Made by a program: the position numbers and the translations under genes. 64,000 bases of DNA from the NCBI GenBank assembly GCA_033980235.1, contig CM067065.1, positions 23,821,337-23,885,336 on the forward strand, read 5' to 3'. This DNA comes from Diadema setosum. Lineage: Eukaryota > Echinodermata > Echinoidea > Diadematoida > Diadematidae. Below the pieces are notes generated by a model. That model had not been told where the DNA came from and searched no databases. It saw nothing but the letters and a program-made list of their open reading frames with translations. Positions within the stretch are counted from its first letter, which is position 1. Every line of letters starts with the position of its first letter. Below, piece after piece: positions 43,815 through 56,160 of this stretch.

Positions 43815-44036
43815 GGGGCGACAATCTTTGACGGGGCGACAATCCTTGTCGCAACAAATGTTTTGCCATCATAGGTTGTCGCCATCAAGGTAAAAAATTG
43901 GGAACTGCACAAGCGTCACGGATTGTCGCCAGACGACAATCCGTGACGGGGGCGACAATCCGTGACGCCAACTCCGTCAAGGATTGTCGCCCCGAGCCGG
44001 GGGCGACAATCCGTGTAGGGGCGACAATCCGTGTCG
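43815..44036. repeat. Palindromic array of GGCGACAATCCGTGAC
   Basis: About eight copies of GGCGACAATC(C/T)(G/T)TGA/T in both orientations, including a perfect head-to-head pair CACGGATTGTCGCCAGACGACAATCCGTG at 43,917-43,945. The array ends in GTGTCGCAAC where the right part of a family A MITE begins. Confidence 0.8.
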
Positions 44037-44311
44037 CAACAGACAGGGTTTTTGAGAAATGGGAAGAGGGTTCTATGAGAAACAACTAATCTCACTATTT
44101 CACCAAAAAGTGTTTTAGAAAAACTGCTGAAAACACAAGTTCCTGTTTGTTTTATGATCCCAAATTTTAATACTATATAGAAAAAGACTTGCTCTTTCAG
44201 AAAATATGAAAAACTCAAGATTGGTTAGATTAACCCATTTCACCTATTTTCAGTCCTCACACAAAATCACTGTGTGCGACTCTTTGTTCGTTTTGTGGTG
44301 CACGGTCACGG
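44037..44311 (+). mobile_element. MITE family A, right part
   Basis: From AACAGACAGGGTTTTTGAGAAATG through AAAACTGCTGAAAACAC to TTCGTTTTGTGGTGCACGGT then CAC. It corresponds to the portion missing from the copy at 21,702. Confidence 0.75.
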
Positions 44312-44804
44312 TCATGTAAAGGCACCACTCACTGAGTGGCGATAAAGAGAAAGGGAGGGAGGAATGAAGGGAAAAAGTGCAGCGGTGCATTGTGCAAGAT
44401 GTGAAGTGTTTGCTTGGAAATGAGTTGTGAATTTGTGTTAATGTTCATGTTTGTTATACGTTCAGTTTAAAGTCCTTACTGACATGAAAAAAAAAAAAAC
44501 AACAGATAAATTGCAACATGCTCTAATATTCGGATACATAAGTTTACATGATATCTTTAAGCTGTCTTTTAAATAAATAAATAGATCTATAGTGTAGGGT
44601 TATCAGGTCACGTGTTTACGGTTATCGGGTAAAAAAATAAAGGATTTTTGTGGTATTAAAACAATTCTTGGGTTTTCAAGATGATAATCAGATGAACGGC
44701 GAGTTGGGTAGGAATGTAAACCAGCAATTAGGAAATCATGGAATACCGAGAGAAGTTGGTTGAATGTGTATTTGTACTTAAAAATAGCCGTTTGGAAAGT
44801 ATTA
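44312..44804. other. Probable 3' UTR of the RT pseudogene; otherwise unrecognised
   Basis: Lies downstream (- strand) of the RT remnant at 44,805. AATAGCCGTTTGGAAAGTA occurs at 44,786 and 44,830, a short direct duplication spanning the RT end. Confidence 0.4.
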
Positions 44805-45290
44805 ATCTTTAGTATTTATTATTTGTGCATAAAAAATAGCCGTTTGGAAAGTAGGAATCTTCATTCTTCAATATTTTTAATTGAAAGAACAACGGCTCAG
44901 AGTGAGATAAGTAGTGGGAGTTTGTAGTCAACCTCATAGCTCGTTTTTGTAAAAGTAGTATTGAGTTCGTTTTAACTGAACCATAATTTCCCCACACAAT
45001 ATTATAATACGTAACATAGGGTGATATCAAAGCATTATGCAATGTAAGCAAAGATTTCTGAGAAACCAAGTTTTTCAGGTGGTATAAAATTCCGATGACT
45101 CTAGAAACTGAAGTGTGAACATTGTGTTAATGATCATTCCAAGACTAGTTTGAATCAATGGTAATACCTAAAAATTTAGTAGATGTCTTTTTAACTATTG
45201 GCTGTCCGTCAGTATAAATACAATAATCAGTACAATTAATATTCAAAGAATTATGAAGCTTAAACTGACGAAATATTTCTTAGAAATATA
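44805..45290 (-). pseudogene. Non-LTR reverse transcriptase pseudogene, C-terminal part
   Basis: The - strand reads CTDYCIYTDGQPIVKKTSTK then FLGITIDSN, HTSVSRVIGILYHLKNL, and LLTLHNALISPYVTYYNIVW, the KFLGVxID...ALIxPYxxYCNxxWG signature of CR1/L2-group RTs. Stops and a loss of frame after LKILKNEDSY show that it is dead. Separated from its upstream RT part by a SINE. Confidence 0.8.
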
Positions 45291-45382
45291 AAATGACACT
45301 TTATTGCACAAAACCATTGCGATATATATACTTATTTAAAAATTTAATGTGGTAATAAGACTTTCAAATATTTCACAAGAAA

Positions 45383-45672
45383 GGGCGGTTAGTTGGCTCA
45401 GTCGGAAGCGCGTCTGGACATGCCTCACGATCACGCGGCCCGGGTTCGAACCCGAGTCTGGACTGAGCAATGTTGTGTGTAAGCATACCGTCCCCTCTAG
45501 CAAGAGGCAAAACACTCTGTCCCTCGGATGAAACAGCGCAGCCAGCAGGTACTTGCTGGCGCTTTGCTGACTTGAAGTCGAGCGGCCATGCATTATTACC
45601 TTCGGGATCGTGCCATTAACAGCAGTACCTGCGGGATCGTGCAATAGGCCCATGCCAAGGGCCTATTGCACG
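45383..45672 (+). mobile_element. tRNA-headed SINE inserted in the RT pseudogene
   Basis: Head: GGCGGTTAGTTGGCTCAGTC (box A) and GGGTTCGAACCCGAGTC (box B, about 45,440-45,456). The body contains ACCGTCCCCTCTAGCAAGAG and GCAAAACACTCTGTCCCTCG. It ends near a perfect hairpin, GTGCAATAGGCCC-ATGCCAA-GGGCCTATTGCAC (45,637-45,669). SINEs with this type of body are known from echinoderms and other deuterostome invertebrates (recollection, not checked). Confidence 0.75.
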
Positions 45673-45861
45673 GTTGCTTCTGTCAAGGAGTTTGATAGGT
45701 ATTTTCTAATGAATGTCATGTGACATGTTTTTGGCCAATCACGATTCGACATCACTCTAAGGTGTTGTATAAATCTCCTTATTGAACGGTTACACTGAGC
45801 GGACAACAATACGCGTTTTTATTGCGCTGCTAAAACGTCCTATATAAATAATAATTTATAA
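45673..45861. other. Spacer between SINE and RT remnant
   Basis: Begins with the continuation of the hairpin arm (GGTTGCTTCTG); could be a second small element. No feature confirmed. Confidence 0.35.
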
Positions 45862-46140
45862 TATCATTAATATAAATCAGAAAAAGTAGAGGATATGGAT
45901 CCTTGGGGACACCGCAAGTGATATTGGATTTGGAGGATTCTGAGGAATGCAATGCTACATATTGTTTTCTTTTGGATAGATAATCACACATCCATGATGG
46001 GGCTATATCTCGTATCGGATACCATATCTCATCACTTTATTAATCAAAATATCATGGTTGATGGTGTTAGATGCCTTTGACAAATCCATAAAAACGCCAA
46101 TCAGATGCTCTTTATTCGCAAAACATTCTGTCACATTTGA
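45862..46140 (-). pseudogene. Non-LTR reverse transcriptase pseudogene, catalytic part
   Basis: The - strand reads GVFMDLSKASNTINHDILIN, corresponding to the RT block FLDLSKAFDTxNHxIL with the catalytic D before S-K-A kept but F-D changed to S-N. After a frameshift it continues APSWMCDYLSKRKQYVAL and GVPKDPYPLLFLI (normally GVPQGSILGPLLFLI). Clearly inactive. Confidence 0.8.
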
Positions 46141-46869
46141 TATTCAACTAGAAAAGCACTCTGAGAGCGCAGACGTCCGCCAAGCATGCAGCTTATTTCC
46201 ACCAATGATCTTGTTCTTATATCATACGTGAACACAGCATCGGTGCTGAAAGTCGCCCGATTTCCCAATATAGAAGCGTTTGTTACGTCATAAACCCTCA
46301 GCTGCACGGCGCACCTCGCCCCAGCAGAAACTAGAGCAAACCTCAAATACGCGCAGCCTGAACTCCCAAGTTCATTGACCCTACATGACGCAAATCTCTC
46401 GTTTGAAGAGGCTACACCCCAGTAAATAATGCTAGTGCATATCTTGGCAATCAATGACTTAAAATCAAAGATATAAAACACCTGTTTCTTGACCCTGGCC
46501 TAATCTAAGCATCAGTCATCGCCACAGCGCCACAGGAGGGGGAGGGAGGGGGGGGGGGCACCGCGAGAGGAGGAGATTGTTTTGGTTTTGGCATGGGCTA
46601 TGTACATGTAGCTCCATGGTGCGTGTGTGTGTGTGTGTACGTGTGTGTGTGTGAGTGTAGACATTCAGCGTATGCAGACAGAGCAAGCCTGTACTGCAGT
46701 GACTGGAACTATTGTCATTCCATTTTGTTTCTCCCCTTCTCCCTCCCCATCTCTCCCCCCCCCCCCCCTATCTCTCTCTCTCTCTCTCTCTCCCTCTCTC
46801 TCTCTTTCTCAGCAGGCTGATTGTAATCAGGGAGGTAGTCTCACCATGGAGCTAAATGTAGCTCCATGG
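46141..46869. other. Unrecognised sequence with microsatellites
   Basis: GT run (46,620-46,652), poly-C and CT runs (46,753-46,810). CCATGGAGCT-n-AGCTCCATGG forms a small inverted repeat at 46,844-46,869. The 116-codon reverse frame (46,131-46,481) shows no domain. Confidence 0.5.
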
Positions 46870-47432
46870 TCTCACCTCCCCGTTGTAACTCACTGCCAAA
46901 TAGCACATTGTCAGCACCGGCAAACTGGCAATGCTCTCCTTCTTATTCATGTATTTTCGTTATTTACGGGTCAATTTTTTTCGTTCGAAATGTAAAATGG
47001 ATGACCATAGAATTTCTCAATAAAATATAAAATTGAAAACTTTAGAAAGGATAGAGAAAATTGAGTTCACTTTGAATGGTCTGCCACAGGCAGATATCCT
47101 TATCATGCTCTTACGTAATACGACAGCTGCTTTCTCAATGATCCAGTCAGCAGGCTGACCAGGGATGTAGTCTCACCTCCCCGTTGTAACTCACTGCCAA
47201 ATAGCACATTCTCAGCACCGGCAAACTGGTAATGCTCTCCTTCTTATTCCTGTATTTTCGTTATTTACGGGTCAATTTTTTTCGTTCGAAATGTAAAATG
47301 GATGACCATAGAATTTCTCAATAGAATATAAAATTGAAAACTTTAAAAAGGATAGAGAAAATTGAGTTCACTTTGAATGGTCTGCCACAGGCAGATATCC
47401 TTATCATGCTCTTACGTAATACGACAGCTGCT
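46870..47432 (+). repeat. Recent tandem duplication, period 301 bp
   Basis: 46,870-47,131 and 47,171-47,432 are 262-bp copies differing at about five positions (98% identical), each starting TCTCACCTCCCCGTTGTAAC and ending ACGTAATACGACAGCTGCT. A preceding AGCAGGCTGA phrase is also duplicated. Confidence 0.9.
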
Positions 47433-50020
47433 GGAGTCATCAAACCCTGGCTTGGCCTCCAGGTTTGTCACGTCTGAGCAGAAAGTTTATTTGCAATGGA
47501 CAAGTACTTCGACTCCCAACTCCCAAACGACAAATATACGCACCCCACTTTGGGAAAACCAAGTTGGGGACTCGCCTCAAACGAGGGATTGACGGCATGA
47601 CCTGCCAAAATATCAAAAATCCTTCATAAATTCCCCCAAAATTCTCGGATCATTACCAAAAATTAATCGTTTGTTACTAAACTTGTGTCATTCTCAACCT
47701 TTCCTGCCGCAAGTTTCATCCCAATCCGTTAGATACTTTTTGAGTTATTTTGCACACGGACAAACAAACAAACGAACGGACGAACGAACGAACAAACCAA
47801 CGGTAACGAAAACATAACATAACCAAAAGATACCAATGCTATTAGCAATTAGACAGAATATTCATTATTAATATAGTTTGTATAGATTCATCTTAGATAA
47901 GATAGACATCGCGTGTCTGCAATGCTAGATTCGTTAAAGATATAATATCTTCCTTCTATAAAGGGAAATGAAATTAATGTTCTAATTACGAAGACACCAA
48001 GTACGATAAATTATGCCATGTTCATGCGTCAAACGTTTGGAATTAAAAATTTCCTTGTATGGTATGTATTCTACTTTTCACAGCTTCTATGCGGTTAAAG
48101 AAGGAGTCTTGCCTTTTGAAACAATGCAAAAGTGCGTAACTAGTAATTGCAACACTCCCCTGTTTCTAATCTCATTCAATCTGTATTCTATGTATGCACA
48201 TTTACAATTTTTGCGTGTAATCTGTGACCACGATTTCTTTACCTTTACATTATTTTTTTTTTCAGCCAAATGCATTATACTTTTTGTGTGTTTTTATATT
48301 AATTATCTGTATAATAATCGTATGCTTTTATTTTTATTTTGAAGCATATTTGTTTTATCTCTGCGATGTTATGCAACCTACACACTACAATGAGATTGAT
48401 TTTTTTTTCTTTAAGTCTTTATTGATCAAATCAACAAATCAATCATACAGAATCAAAATATTTACAAGATTAGATAGAACAGTTTTCACATGATTACAAG
48501 AAATGTTTCCAGATTGTATAGTGGGAAATATGAACACAAGAGTCAGAGATACATGTACACAAACAAAAATCTGGCCAAGTTAGTCAATCTCCTTGATCCC
48601 TATGAAATGATCTCCATTTCCATATTATGTATTGGTACACTACAATGTGATTGTTATCTGTACGGAAGGACTCTTTGGTAAAAGCAGTGTGGTATACTAC
48701 GAGGCCTTGCTGCTGAAAAGAAGATTGACTAAATGAACAGATACACAAATTATACATAGATAGATAGATAGATAGATATAGATAGTATTGATAATATACA
48801 GACCTAGGTCTTTCAGTGATCACGACACTTTGGTGTATCCTTTATGAATTCATTCGCTTCTAAAGAGCTGAAGATATTAAAGAGGAATAATCATAACATC
48901 AATGGGTATTAAAAATCCTATAATCAAAGCAGTCGTTACGGTAATTGGGGGACGCAAAAACATATGACAGAATATTGAAGAGCAAAGAATATTTTTTCAA
49001 TATGGTTCTCTTGTACCATGCCAGAAATTATCTAAATGGATAGCTTTGTTTATCAAAAGTGACCATCTATAAGATATAAATGAGAATTATATAAACTATA
49101 TATATATATCTTACGTCACGGAATTCTCGAGTTAGGATTGACCGAGAACTTCTCATTTTGACAACAACGGGATACTTTTCTATCGATATCGCAATCAGGA
49201 GGGTGAGATTTATTGTACTCTGCTACGAAATAGCAGAATTTTCATTAGATAATGTTGTATTCATTCCTTTGTCTCAATACAATAAATCACATACGTGACT
49301 AATGTCTCTGTAAACTTACTCTTTGTTAGAATGCAGAATAACATAAGGAGAGGAGAGCGTCGGCTCGAAAACAGCCTCTCGCTCTCACCGGAATGATGAT
49401 TATCAATCATCTGAAAATGGGAAGCTCCCTCCTTTTTAGGATTGTAGGAAGGAGTATATATATACTTTTATCTTCCAGGTACAATGAGAAATACGATGTG
49501 GTGACCAGGGCACGTAATGAGAACCACTCAGTCAGGGAGGGAGATAGAGAAAGAGAAGGAAATAAAGTTGACTCTTTTATATTTGATAAAACGGCAAATC
49601 TCTAGGTTTTCTATTGCATTTGTACAGTGTATGTAAAACTTACATTCTTTGGCTTACGGATATCGAATAAAATCCGCCTGCATTGATCCGTTCTATTAAA
49701 AAATAAATATTGTGAGCCCTGACTGTAATTCACATAGCGCAGATAGTATCATGTCAAGAAATTGGTATTTCACGAAATCATTCGTGTAACATGGTCTACG
49801 TATTGAAAGAGTGCACAATATGAGGTGAGGACCTGGTGATCAGGCATGTACTAACCAAGATACAAAGTAATGTTTATCTCAAATCGGAACCTTATTTGCA
49901 CAGCTCAGATGACATTTGAGCAAAGGGTCGTTATTTCCAAAAAATGGTCGAGGTATCGTGGTTCATATGTGTGCAAAATATGGGGGTAATACAATGTTAA
50001 ATATCAAAGATATGAAGACC
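47433..50020. other. 2.6 kb with no recognised gene
   Basis: Near 47,708-47,830 the phrase AAGTTTCATCCCAATCCGTT and a run of ACAAACAAACGAACG resemble the end of a dispersed repeat common in marine invertebrates. A short GATA run occurs near 48,757-48,780. The rest is AT-rich unique-looking sequence. Confidence 0.45.
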
Positions 50021-50420
50021 TGAATATATGAACGAGCCAAGTCCTTTTTGGCCAAATTCAGTTTGTCATGGGAAATTGTAGCTTATGCATGGACTCATTT
50101 TTGTGTATAAATGATAAATCCTAATTACCCCCGGAAGTGCCTGAAATGAATGATTTAGATCTTATATGAATGTTAGAATGAAGGACTTGGGTCATTCTTG
50201 CATTCATAGTATAGTGCCCTCTCTCATCCCCTTTAGCAGAATATCATGATTCAAAGAACGACCAAAGTCCATAAGATTCAAAGAACGACCCAAGTCCATC
50301 ACACAAAATGGCCTCTCCACAATTAATGTAAATTTTAATTGTCATAATAATATATGTTCTAATTTGTATAAACAATGTTGCCTTCCCATCAAAGTTAAAT
50401 AGAATATTATTGGATAAACA
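50021..50420 (+). mobile_element. MITE family B, copy 2 (right end lost)
   Basis: Matches 599-1015 closely (CAGTTTGTCATGGGAAATTG, TTACCCCCGGAAGTGCCTGA, CACACAAAATGGCCTCTCCA) and stops at ATATTATTGGATAAACA. Confidence 0.8.
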
Positions 50421-50687
50421 TACAGAAGACAGTGCTCTTCTTTGTATAGCTGTTAGTCTCGATTCAGAAGTGTAGGGATCTAACAACGAAACCAAATTGG
50501 TTTAAAATTCATTTATTATGACTAAGCTACTCATTTGGAAATGCTATCATAGCTTGATAAGCATATATGCCCGACAAAAAAAATGACACCAAAAAGGTTT
50601 TGCCACCTCAGGTGGTACCAATATCTGGCCTGGCCCATGGACTACATCTTCATTTGAATCATTCTCTTTGCCTACTATACTGATATC
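50421..50687. other. Unrecognised sequence
   Basis: Spacer between MITE B and the RT fragment; nothing identified. Confidence 0.4.
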
Positions 50688-50915
50688 CATGATTCTTACC
50701 CCACACGCCACTCATCCGACTTTCATCTCTATAAACCTAGATCTTTGTTAGCGCATAAATCAATTAGACATCATGGGCCTGACGTATGGAACTCATTACC
50801 AGTCACACTTAAATCAACAACAGCACTCTATTCGTACAAAGCAACCATCAAAAATAGTTATTGTCCAGATATACCAATTGAATTGAAACTGTGTCTGACA
50901 TCGGAACTTGTTTGA
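50688..50915 (+). pseudogene. Non-LTR reverse transcriptase C-terminal fragment
   Basis: 75 codons open to a stop at 50,913: HDSYPTRHSSDFHLYKPRSL, SIRHHGPDVWNSLPVTLKS and TTALYSYKATIKNSY. This is the W-N-S-L-P tail and final helix of a CR1/L2-group RT, 5'-truncated as usual for these elements. Intact in frame, so younger than the other RT fragments or short by chance. Confidence 0.75.
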
Positions 50916-51750
50916 AGTATGTCATTTGCATTATGGTTTTAATGCACCTAATTTCTGAATTCTTTTTATTCGCAGTTATCCATTTTTGAGGTCCATGCAC
51001 TTCCGCACTTAGCACGATGCACCTTGCACAATATCAGACTGAACACTCCTACTCTTTTTCTATTTTTTTTTTCACTACCACTTCCTCAGGCTACTGTCAT
51101 TTTAAGCACACGATTACGATATGTGGTCTGATGCATTTTCACCTTATAAACATTCCCTATTAAATGACGTCGTTTATTATCATCGCTGACAATTAACTTG
51201 TACGTTAGGTATGTACTGTATTTTCTGTTCGCAATGCTGAAAATGTTATTGATAATGTTATTTTGTGTTGAAAATGCAAAAAAAAAAATCATGATGTTAC
51301 TTTGAATCGAAATGAAGAAAAATGTAGAAATAAGACCAAACAAACAAACAATAGAAAATTGTATTGTCTATCAATCGTATGGCCTCTCCGTTCTTCCTGT
51401 TTTCCATGTTTTCCCACCTGATTCATAATTATGTATGATTTGAGCCAGACTTTTCTTTTCATTATTTTTCCTAATACCTTTTATGTGAGAATGCTATAAT
51501 CCAAGTTAAAACTGTAATCAGTCTATGATTACTAATATTTATGTGACCTTTGTTCTCCTTTTTTTATATTATTGCGACAAATCCTTGCCTCTGAGATATA
51601 TACAATGTCATGGGCGTCACGGGGGGGGGGGGGGGGGGGGGCGTGTGTTGGGTGCGCCCCCTTCAGACCCTAAATATAAAAAAAAAAATGACCCCAAAAG
51701 AAAAAATAATAACTTTACGCCCCCCCCCCCCAAAAAAAAAAAAAAAAATG
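50916..51750. other. 3' flank of the RT fragment and homopolymers
   Basis: Possible 3' UTR of the fragment. Poly-G (51,621-51,641) and mixed C/A homopolymers (51,720-51,750) precede the next element. No gene. Confidence 0.4.
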
Positions 51751-52643
51751 CCCAAATTTTAACCAACACTGGGCAACATACTGTCCACACAACTATTGGT
51801 TAAAATCTGCCCACCTGATGTTGGGTAATGAGTTTACTATGTGGTTGGCCAAATTAAATTGCCCATCAGCTGTTGACCCATCAGACTTTATCCATCTTTG
51901 CAATTTCCCAACCGTTGGTTATATTTTAAGTTGAGTAATCATTTGCCAAACCAATTTTACCCAATCAGATATTGCCCAACTTCCATTTGTCCAACTGTTT
52001 AGTTAGTTGAATTTTAGTTAATCGAAAATGTTGTGTTGAATTATTTGATATATGGGGGTTTACCAGATCATGTGTATATCAAGACATTGTTCATATCTAA
52101 CCTATAGTTCTACAGCTACTATTAAAGCCTATACCTTCAAGTACATCTAGGCTTAAGCAACATCCTAGACCTAGATAATACCAGGGATATTTCATTCACA
52201 CGTCATAAGGCCATTTAGTTGTAATGCCTTAAGAGACAAGGTTACCATGTAGATTACACTTTTATTATAAGAATATGAAAATACTTTATCAAAGGTACAA
52301 GTTGAAATTGTGAATATCACGGCAATAATATTTGATAAATTTCTAATACATTTCAGATATTTCAGAGTTTATTGAAATCATAAAAAACATTAAATTTAAC
52401 AATATTTTATCTTTTTCACGAAGAGAATTTGAATAGTTTATGAATATTCATGAGCAAAACAACAACAACAACAAAACACAGAAGAAACCAATGGAAAGCA
52501 ACTGGTATCAACTGGTATCAAAATTTCAATTTTTTAGCTGCTGAATTTTAATCTGGAATGAAGTGGTAAGCAAGTCCAGTCAGGCATATGGGTTTCAAAT
52601 TGTGTCTTCTAACTATTTGCACACAAACCGACACACACACGCA

Positions 52644-52674
<31 letters not shown>

Positions 52675-53424
52675 TCAAACACTCAAAACACAATTAGCAA
52701 TATTGTAGGAGTATCCTGTAGTTTGCTTCCACGGACAGATACTCCCACAATGTTGATTTTTAACCTTTCCGGTGTTGGCGGAATAAAGGGAAACGTGAGA
52801 AAATTATAGCAAAATAGGTCCACATCGTAGCTCATATATGGACAATACCATGTGTGTGTGTGCGTGTGTGTGTGTGTGTATTGTCCCCCCCCCCACATTC
52901 CTAAAACGGAGAACACGCGATAGTAATTTTTGGTACCCTCTACAAAATCGTAAGGTTCGGCCATCCGTCCTACGTAGGCGTATACCACACACACACACAC
53001 ACACACGGTCACATACATACACATACACGCGTACACGCACAGACATTTTTAATTCTCCATGAAAATTTACCAAATTAGAAAGAAACGTAACTAAATTACC
53101 AAGTTCTGGTGAGAAATACCAATTCTTAATGTTGGTAAAATTATATGAGGCGAATTTCTACCCAAGTATCAGTTGCCCAACAAAAATTATCCAACACGCA
53201 AAGGGAATGCGTCACTTACACAACAGCCGGGCAATGAGTACCCAACTCTCCATTACCAAATCTGTTGATGAATATTCGCCCAATATTTAAGTAAAATTAT
53301 TTGCCTGATGTTGGCTTAATCACCTAAAAGCTCAATTGGGCGATAATTGCCCATAATGATTTCTTTTTTAACAACCGACAATTACCAAAGTAAATGAACC
53401 CAATATTTAAGAGTTTTTGCAGTG
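51751..53424. mobile_element. Non-autonomous element with CACTGCAAAAA end and TTGCCCAAC subterminal repeats
   Basis: The right end in reverse complement reads CACTGCAAAAACTCTTAAAT. Words TTGCCCAAC, GTTGGGTAA and ACCCAATATTTAA recur in both orientations over 51,755-52,020 and 53,120-53,424. CACTG termini with subterminal repeats fit EnSpm/CACTA. The left end is obscured by C/A homopolymers. The core holds CA/GT microsatellites (52,648-52,675; 52,850-52,880; 52,986-53,007). Confidence 0.6.
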
Positions 53425-53790
53425 CTTACTATTTATCGACCGTACTGTAGATTCATCGGGTACGGAGTACGTACACGTTTGCGTGTACGTGTACGTGTGC
53501 TACAAGGATAGGGTCTATGTACAACACTTTACTTCTGACCTATCCAAATTGAGAATGCGAGCCCAAGTGAGAGCCTTAGCCTTAGCCTGATAAAAATGTT
53601 GGAGGAGCAAGTACATCGTTATTTTGCCCCTCCCATAATGAATTAATCCCAAGATGAGACAATTTTCTTGCATTTTTGACAGAAAAATAGTTTCAACGAT
53701 AAAGATATTGCAAGGGTAAGCATATCTTTTGCCCCCCCCCCCCCCACATAATCATAACTTCCGAGATGATAAGATCTTCTTGCTCTTTTT
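53425..53790. other. Unrecognised sequence
   Basis: GTACACGT-rich run near 53,467-53,500; otherwise nothing identified. Confidence 0.4.
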
Positions 53791-53799
53791 TATAGAAAC

Positions 53800-54430
53800 T
53801 GTCCAAATATTTTACCCAACGTGTGCACCAGGTTGCTGAATTTCAATTCTAAAAATGCAAAGTCCCTTCCCCGTTAGGTTTTCAACCACACACTTAGCAA
53901 AATTTGGGGATTGACAAATTGCAGAATATTTTCTCAAAAAACAATATGTTTGATATCTGTCATATTCTGTCATGTTTGATATCTGTCTATTCATAAGTTC
54001 TGTCATCCACTCTAATTTGTATTTCTGCCGCCCGGTTCCTACCCACAGGTTAAGACTCGACACATTTGGGGACTGACAGTTTTTCGGAATATTTCACAGA
54101 AGTGTGCATCAGATTGTTCTATTTCAATAAAAAAAAAAGCAAAACCTCCACCGTGTTGGAAGGGGCTACCCCTTCCCATACCCTCCCTCTGTCAACTTCC
54201 AAGTATCACTATGCCTACACAATGATGTTGCAAACGTGCAAACAAGCTAGGGTTGAGATGTCGAGAGTTATTCAAGCAGTTATCTTGTTCGTTTTTTTTT
54301 TATAGAAAAAAATAAATCACCAGAAGTGTGCACTAGAACGTTGAATTTTAGTCCTGAGAATGCAAAATCTCTCTGCCGGGGGAGGGGAGATACCACCTCC
54401 CACACCCTCCCATGCTCAGTTGCTCCGCTT
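53800..54430 (+). repeat. Three diverged tandem units of about 220-280 bp
   Basis: Units start near 53,820 (GTGTGCACCAGGTTGCTGAA), 54,102 (GTGTGCATCAGATTGTTCTA) and 54,326 (GTGTGCACTAGAACGTTGAA). Each continues with TTTCAATxCTxAxAATGCAAA and a C-rich CCCTTCCCC block. Confidence 0.6.
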
Positions 54431-55000
54431 TCTCGAACATATACTATATACTATCTTCAAGATTTCTGCCCGACCCCAAATTGACGGATGTTTGAGGTCA
54501 CCGGATCGACGCCGCTGAAATGGATAATGCATAGAAATTCATGAGCTCAAATTTGTCAAAATTAAAGGTTAACATTCATTATTGTGACAATAAATACTAT
54601 AAAAAGAATACATTTTAAACAGCGATTCCCATTCTCTGAAAATCCCGATACCAATTAGCAACCACTTATACTCTCTGTCTGGAAACACACCAACCAAAGT
54701 TCATTGAGACTTGCTTGAATTTTCTCATTGGTAAACGGCTTCTTGTTCTTCTGAGCAACCGCAATAATATTGCATCATTTTTCTAATGAAAAAAAAAAAA
54801 AAAAAAACTGAACAGTAAATTTGATGGTGTTGTCCAATGAATTCGGCTAAGAAGAATACGAAAGGCAGTGATTTTGGGACTTAAGGATAATCAGTTTATG
54901 TTATTTATATCAAGTACTGTGTGGGGGGGGGCGTATGTATGGGGGCTTTTAGAGACACACTGATGTATCATCAATAATCATATGATATAAATGAAGACAT

Positions 55001-55050
<50 letters not shown>

Positions 55051-55543
55051 CTCTGATTTAAGGAATTGTGGGACCAATATGAAGATATAGTCAGTTTATA
55101 ACAAAACGCAATGTAACTCGCACTATTTCAGTCTAAAATCAGATTGTTTTGTTTGTTTTTTTTCGGCAAAAGACGATAAGTCCACATTAACCAATCAGCA
55201 TGTCGTATATGTGTCAGGAGATTTCATTGATTATTCAAGCTGTGTTATGCATGCTGTACAGTAACTATGTACGCCTACATACACGCACGATATGGACTCC
55301 GCTATGAGCATGCAGGCTGCAGAGCCAGCGTCGCGGCTACTGCGTACTGATCTAAATAATCGTGTATGACAGTAAGCTTTTAGAGGCTATAAGGGGCCTT
55401 AAGTGACGAAATTCAACACAACCATACAACTATACAGCCCTGGAATGGACGTCAGGCTCTAACCAATCAGAACGCAAGAAACCGTACAACTATGCAACTG
55501 AGCGACTATGCAACTGTGCAACGGTGTAGCCCTAGAATGCTTG
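54431..55543. other. Unrecognised sequence with TA microsatellite
   Basis: TA run at 55,000-55,050. From 55,420 to 55,530 the phrase ACAACTATxCAAC recurs. No gene. Confidence 0.45.
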
Positions 55544-55592
55544 TACACACAGAGAAATTACGGTTCTAATTTGCACCCTAGAGGGTGCATAT

Positions 55593-56160
55593 CGTTGTAA
55601 CACCAGCGGCTCCATTTAGGGTTCTATTTTGGGGGGTGCTTATTTAGCACCCTATATTTAACACCATATATGGTGCATATTTGCACCCCTCCATTGGGTT
55701 CCCTTTTGCACCCAATAGGGTTCATATCGTTGTAACACCAGCGGCTCCATTTAGGGTTCTATTTTTGGGGGTGCTTATTTAGCACCCTATATTTAACACC
55801 AGATATGGTGCATATTTCCACCCCTCCATTGGGTTCCCTTTCTACACCCCATAGGGTGAACAAAAATTCAGCTGCAAATTTGCACCCTTTCTGGTTCATA
55901 TCGTTGTAACACCAGCGGCTCCATTTAGGGTTCTATTTTTGGGGGTTCTTATTTAGCACCCTATATTCAACACCCTATAAGGTGCAAATATGGACCTCTA
56001 TACAGGGTTCCCCTTCTGCACCTCATACCTGCACCCATTATGGTTCATACTGTTATTGTTGTAATTTTGCACCCTATGGGGTGATAAAGTCACCGCAATA
56101 TAGGATGCAATACAATTTGCACACGTCTCTATATAGGGTTACCTTTCTGCACCCCATATG
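55593..56160 (+). repeat. Subterminal repeats of the 6.5-kb element
   Basis: CGTTGTAACACCAGCGGCTC begins copies at 55,593, 55,728 and 55,902, each followed by CATTTAGGGTTCTATTTT and TTATTTAGCACCCTATATT. Degenerate GCACCC words continue to about 56,160. Confidence 0.85.

Noticed and set aside
46131..46481. 116-codon open frame on the - strand
   Set aside because: Overlaps the end of an RT pseudogene, has no recognisable motif and is not supported by neighbouring exons.
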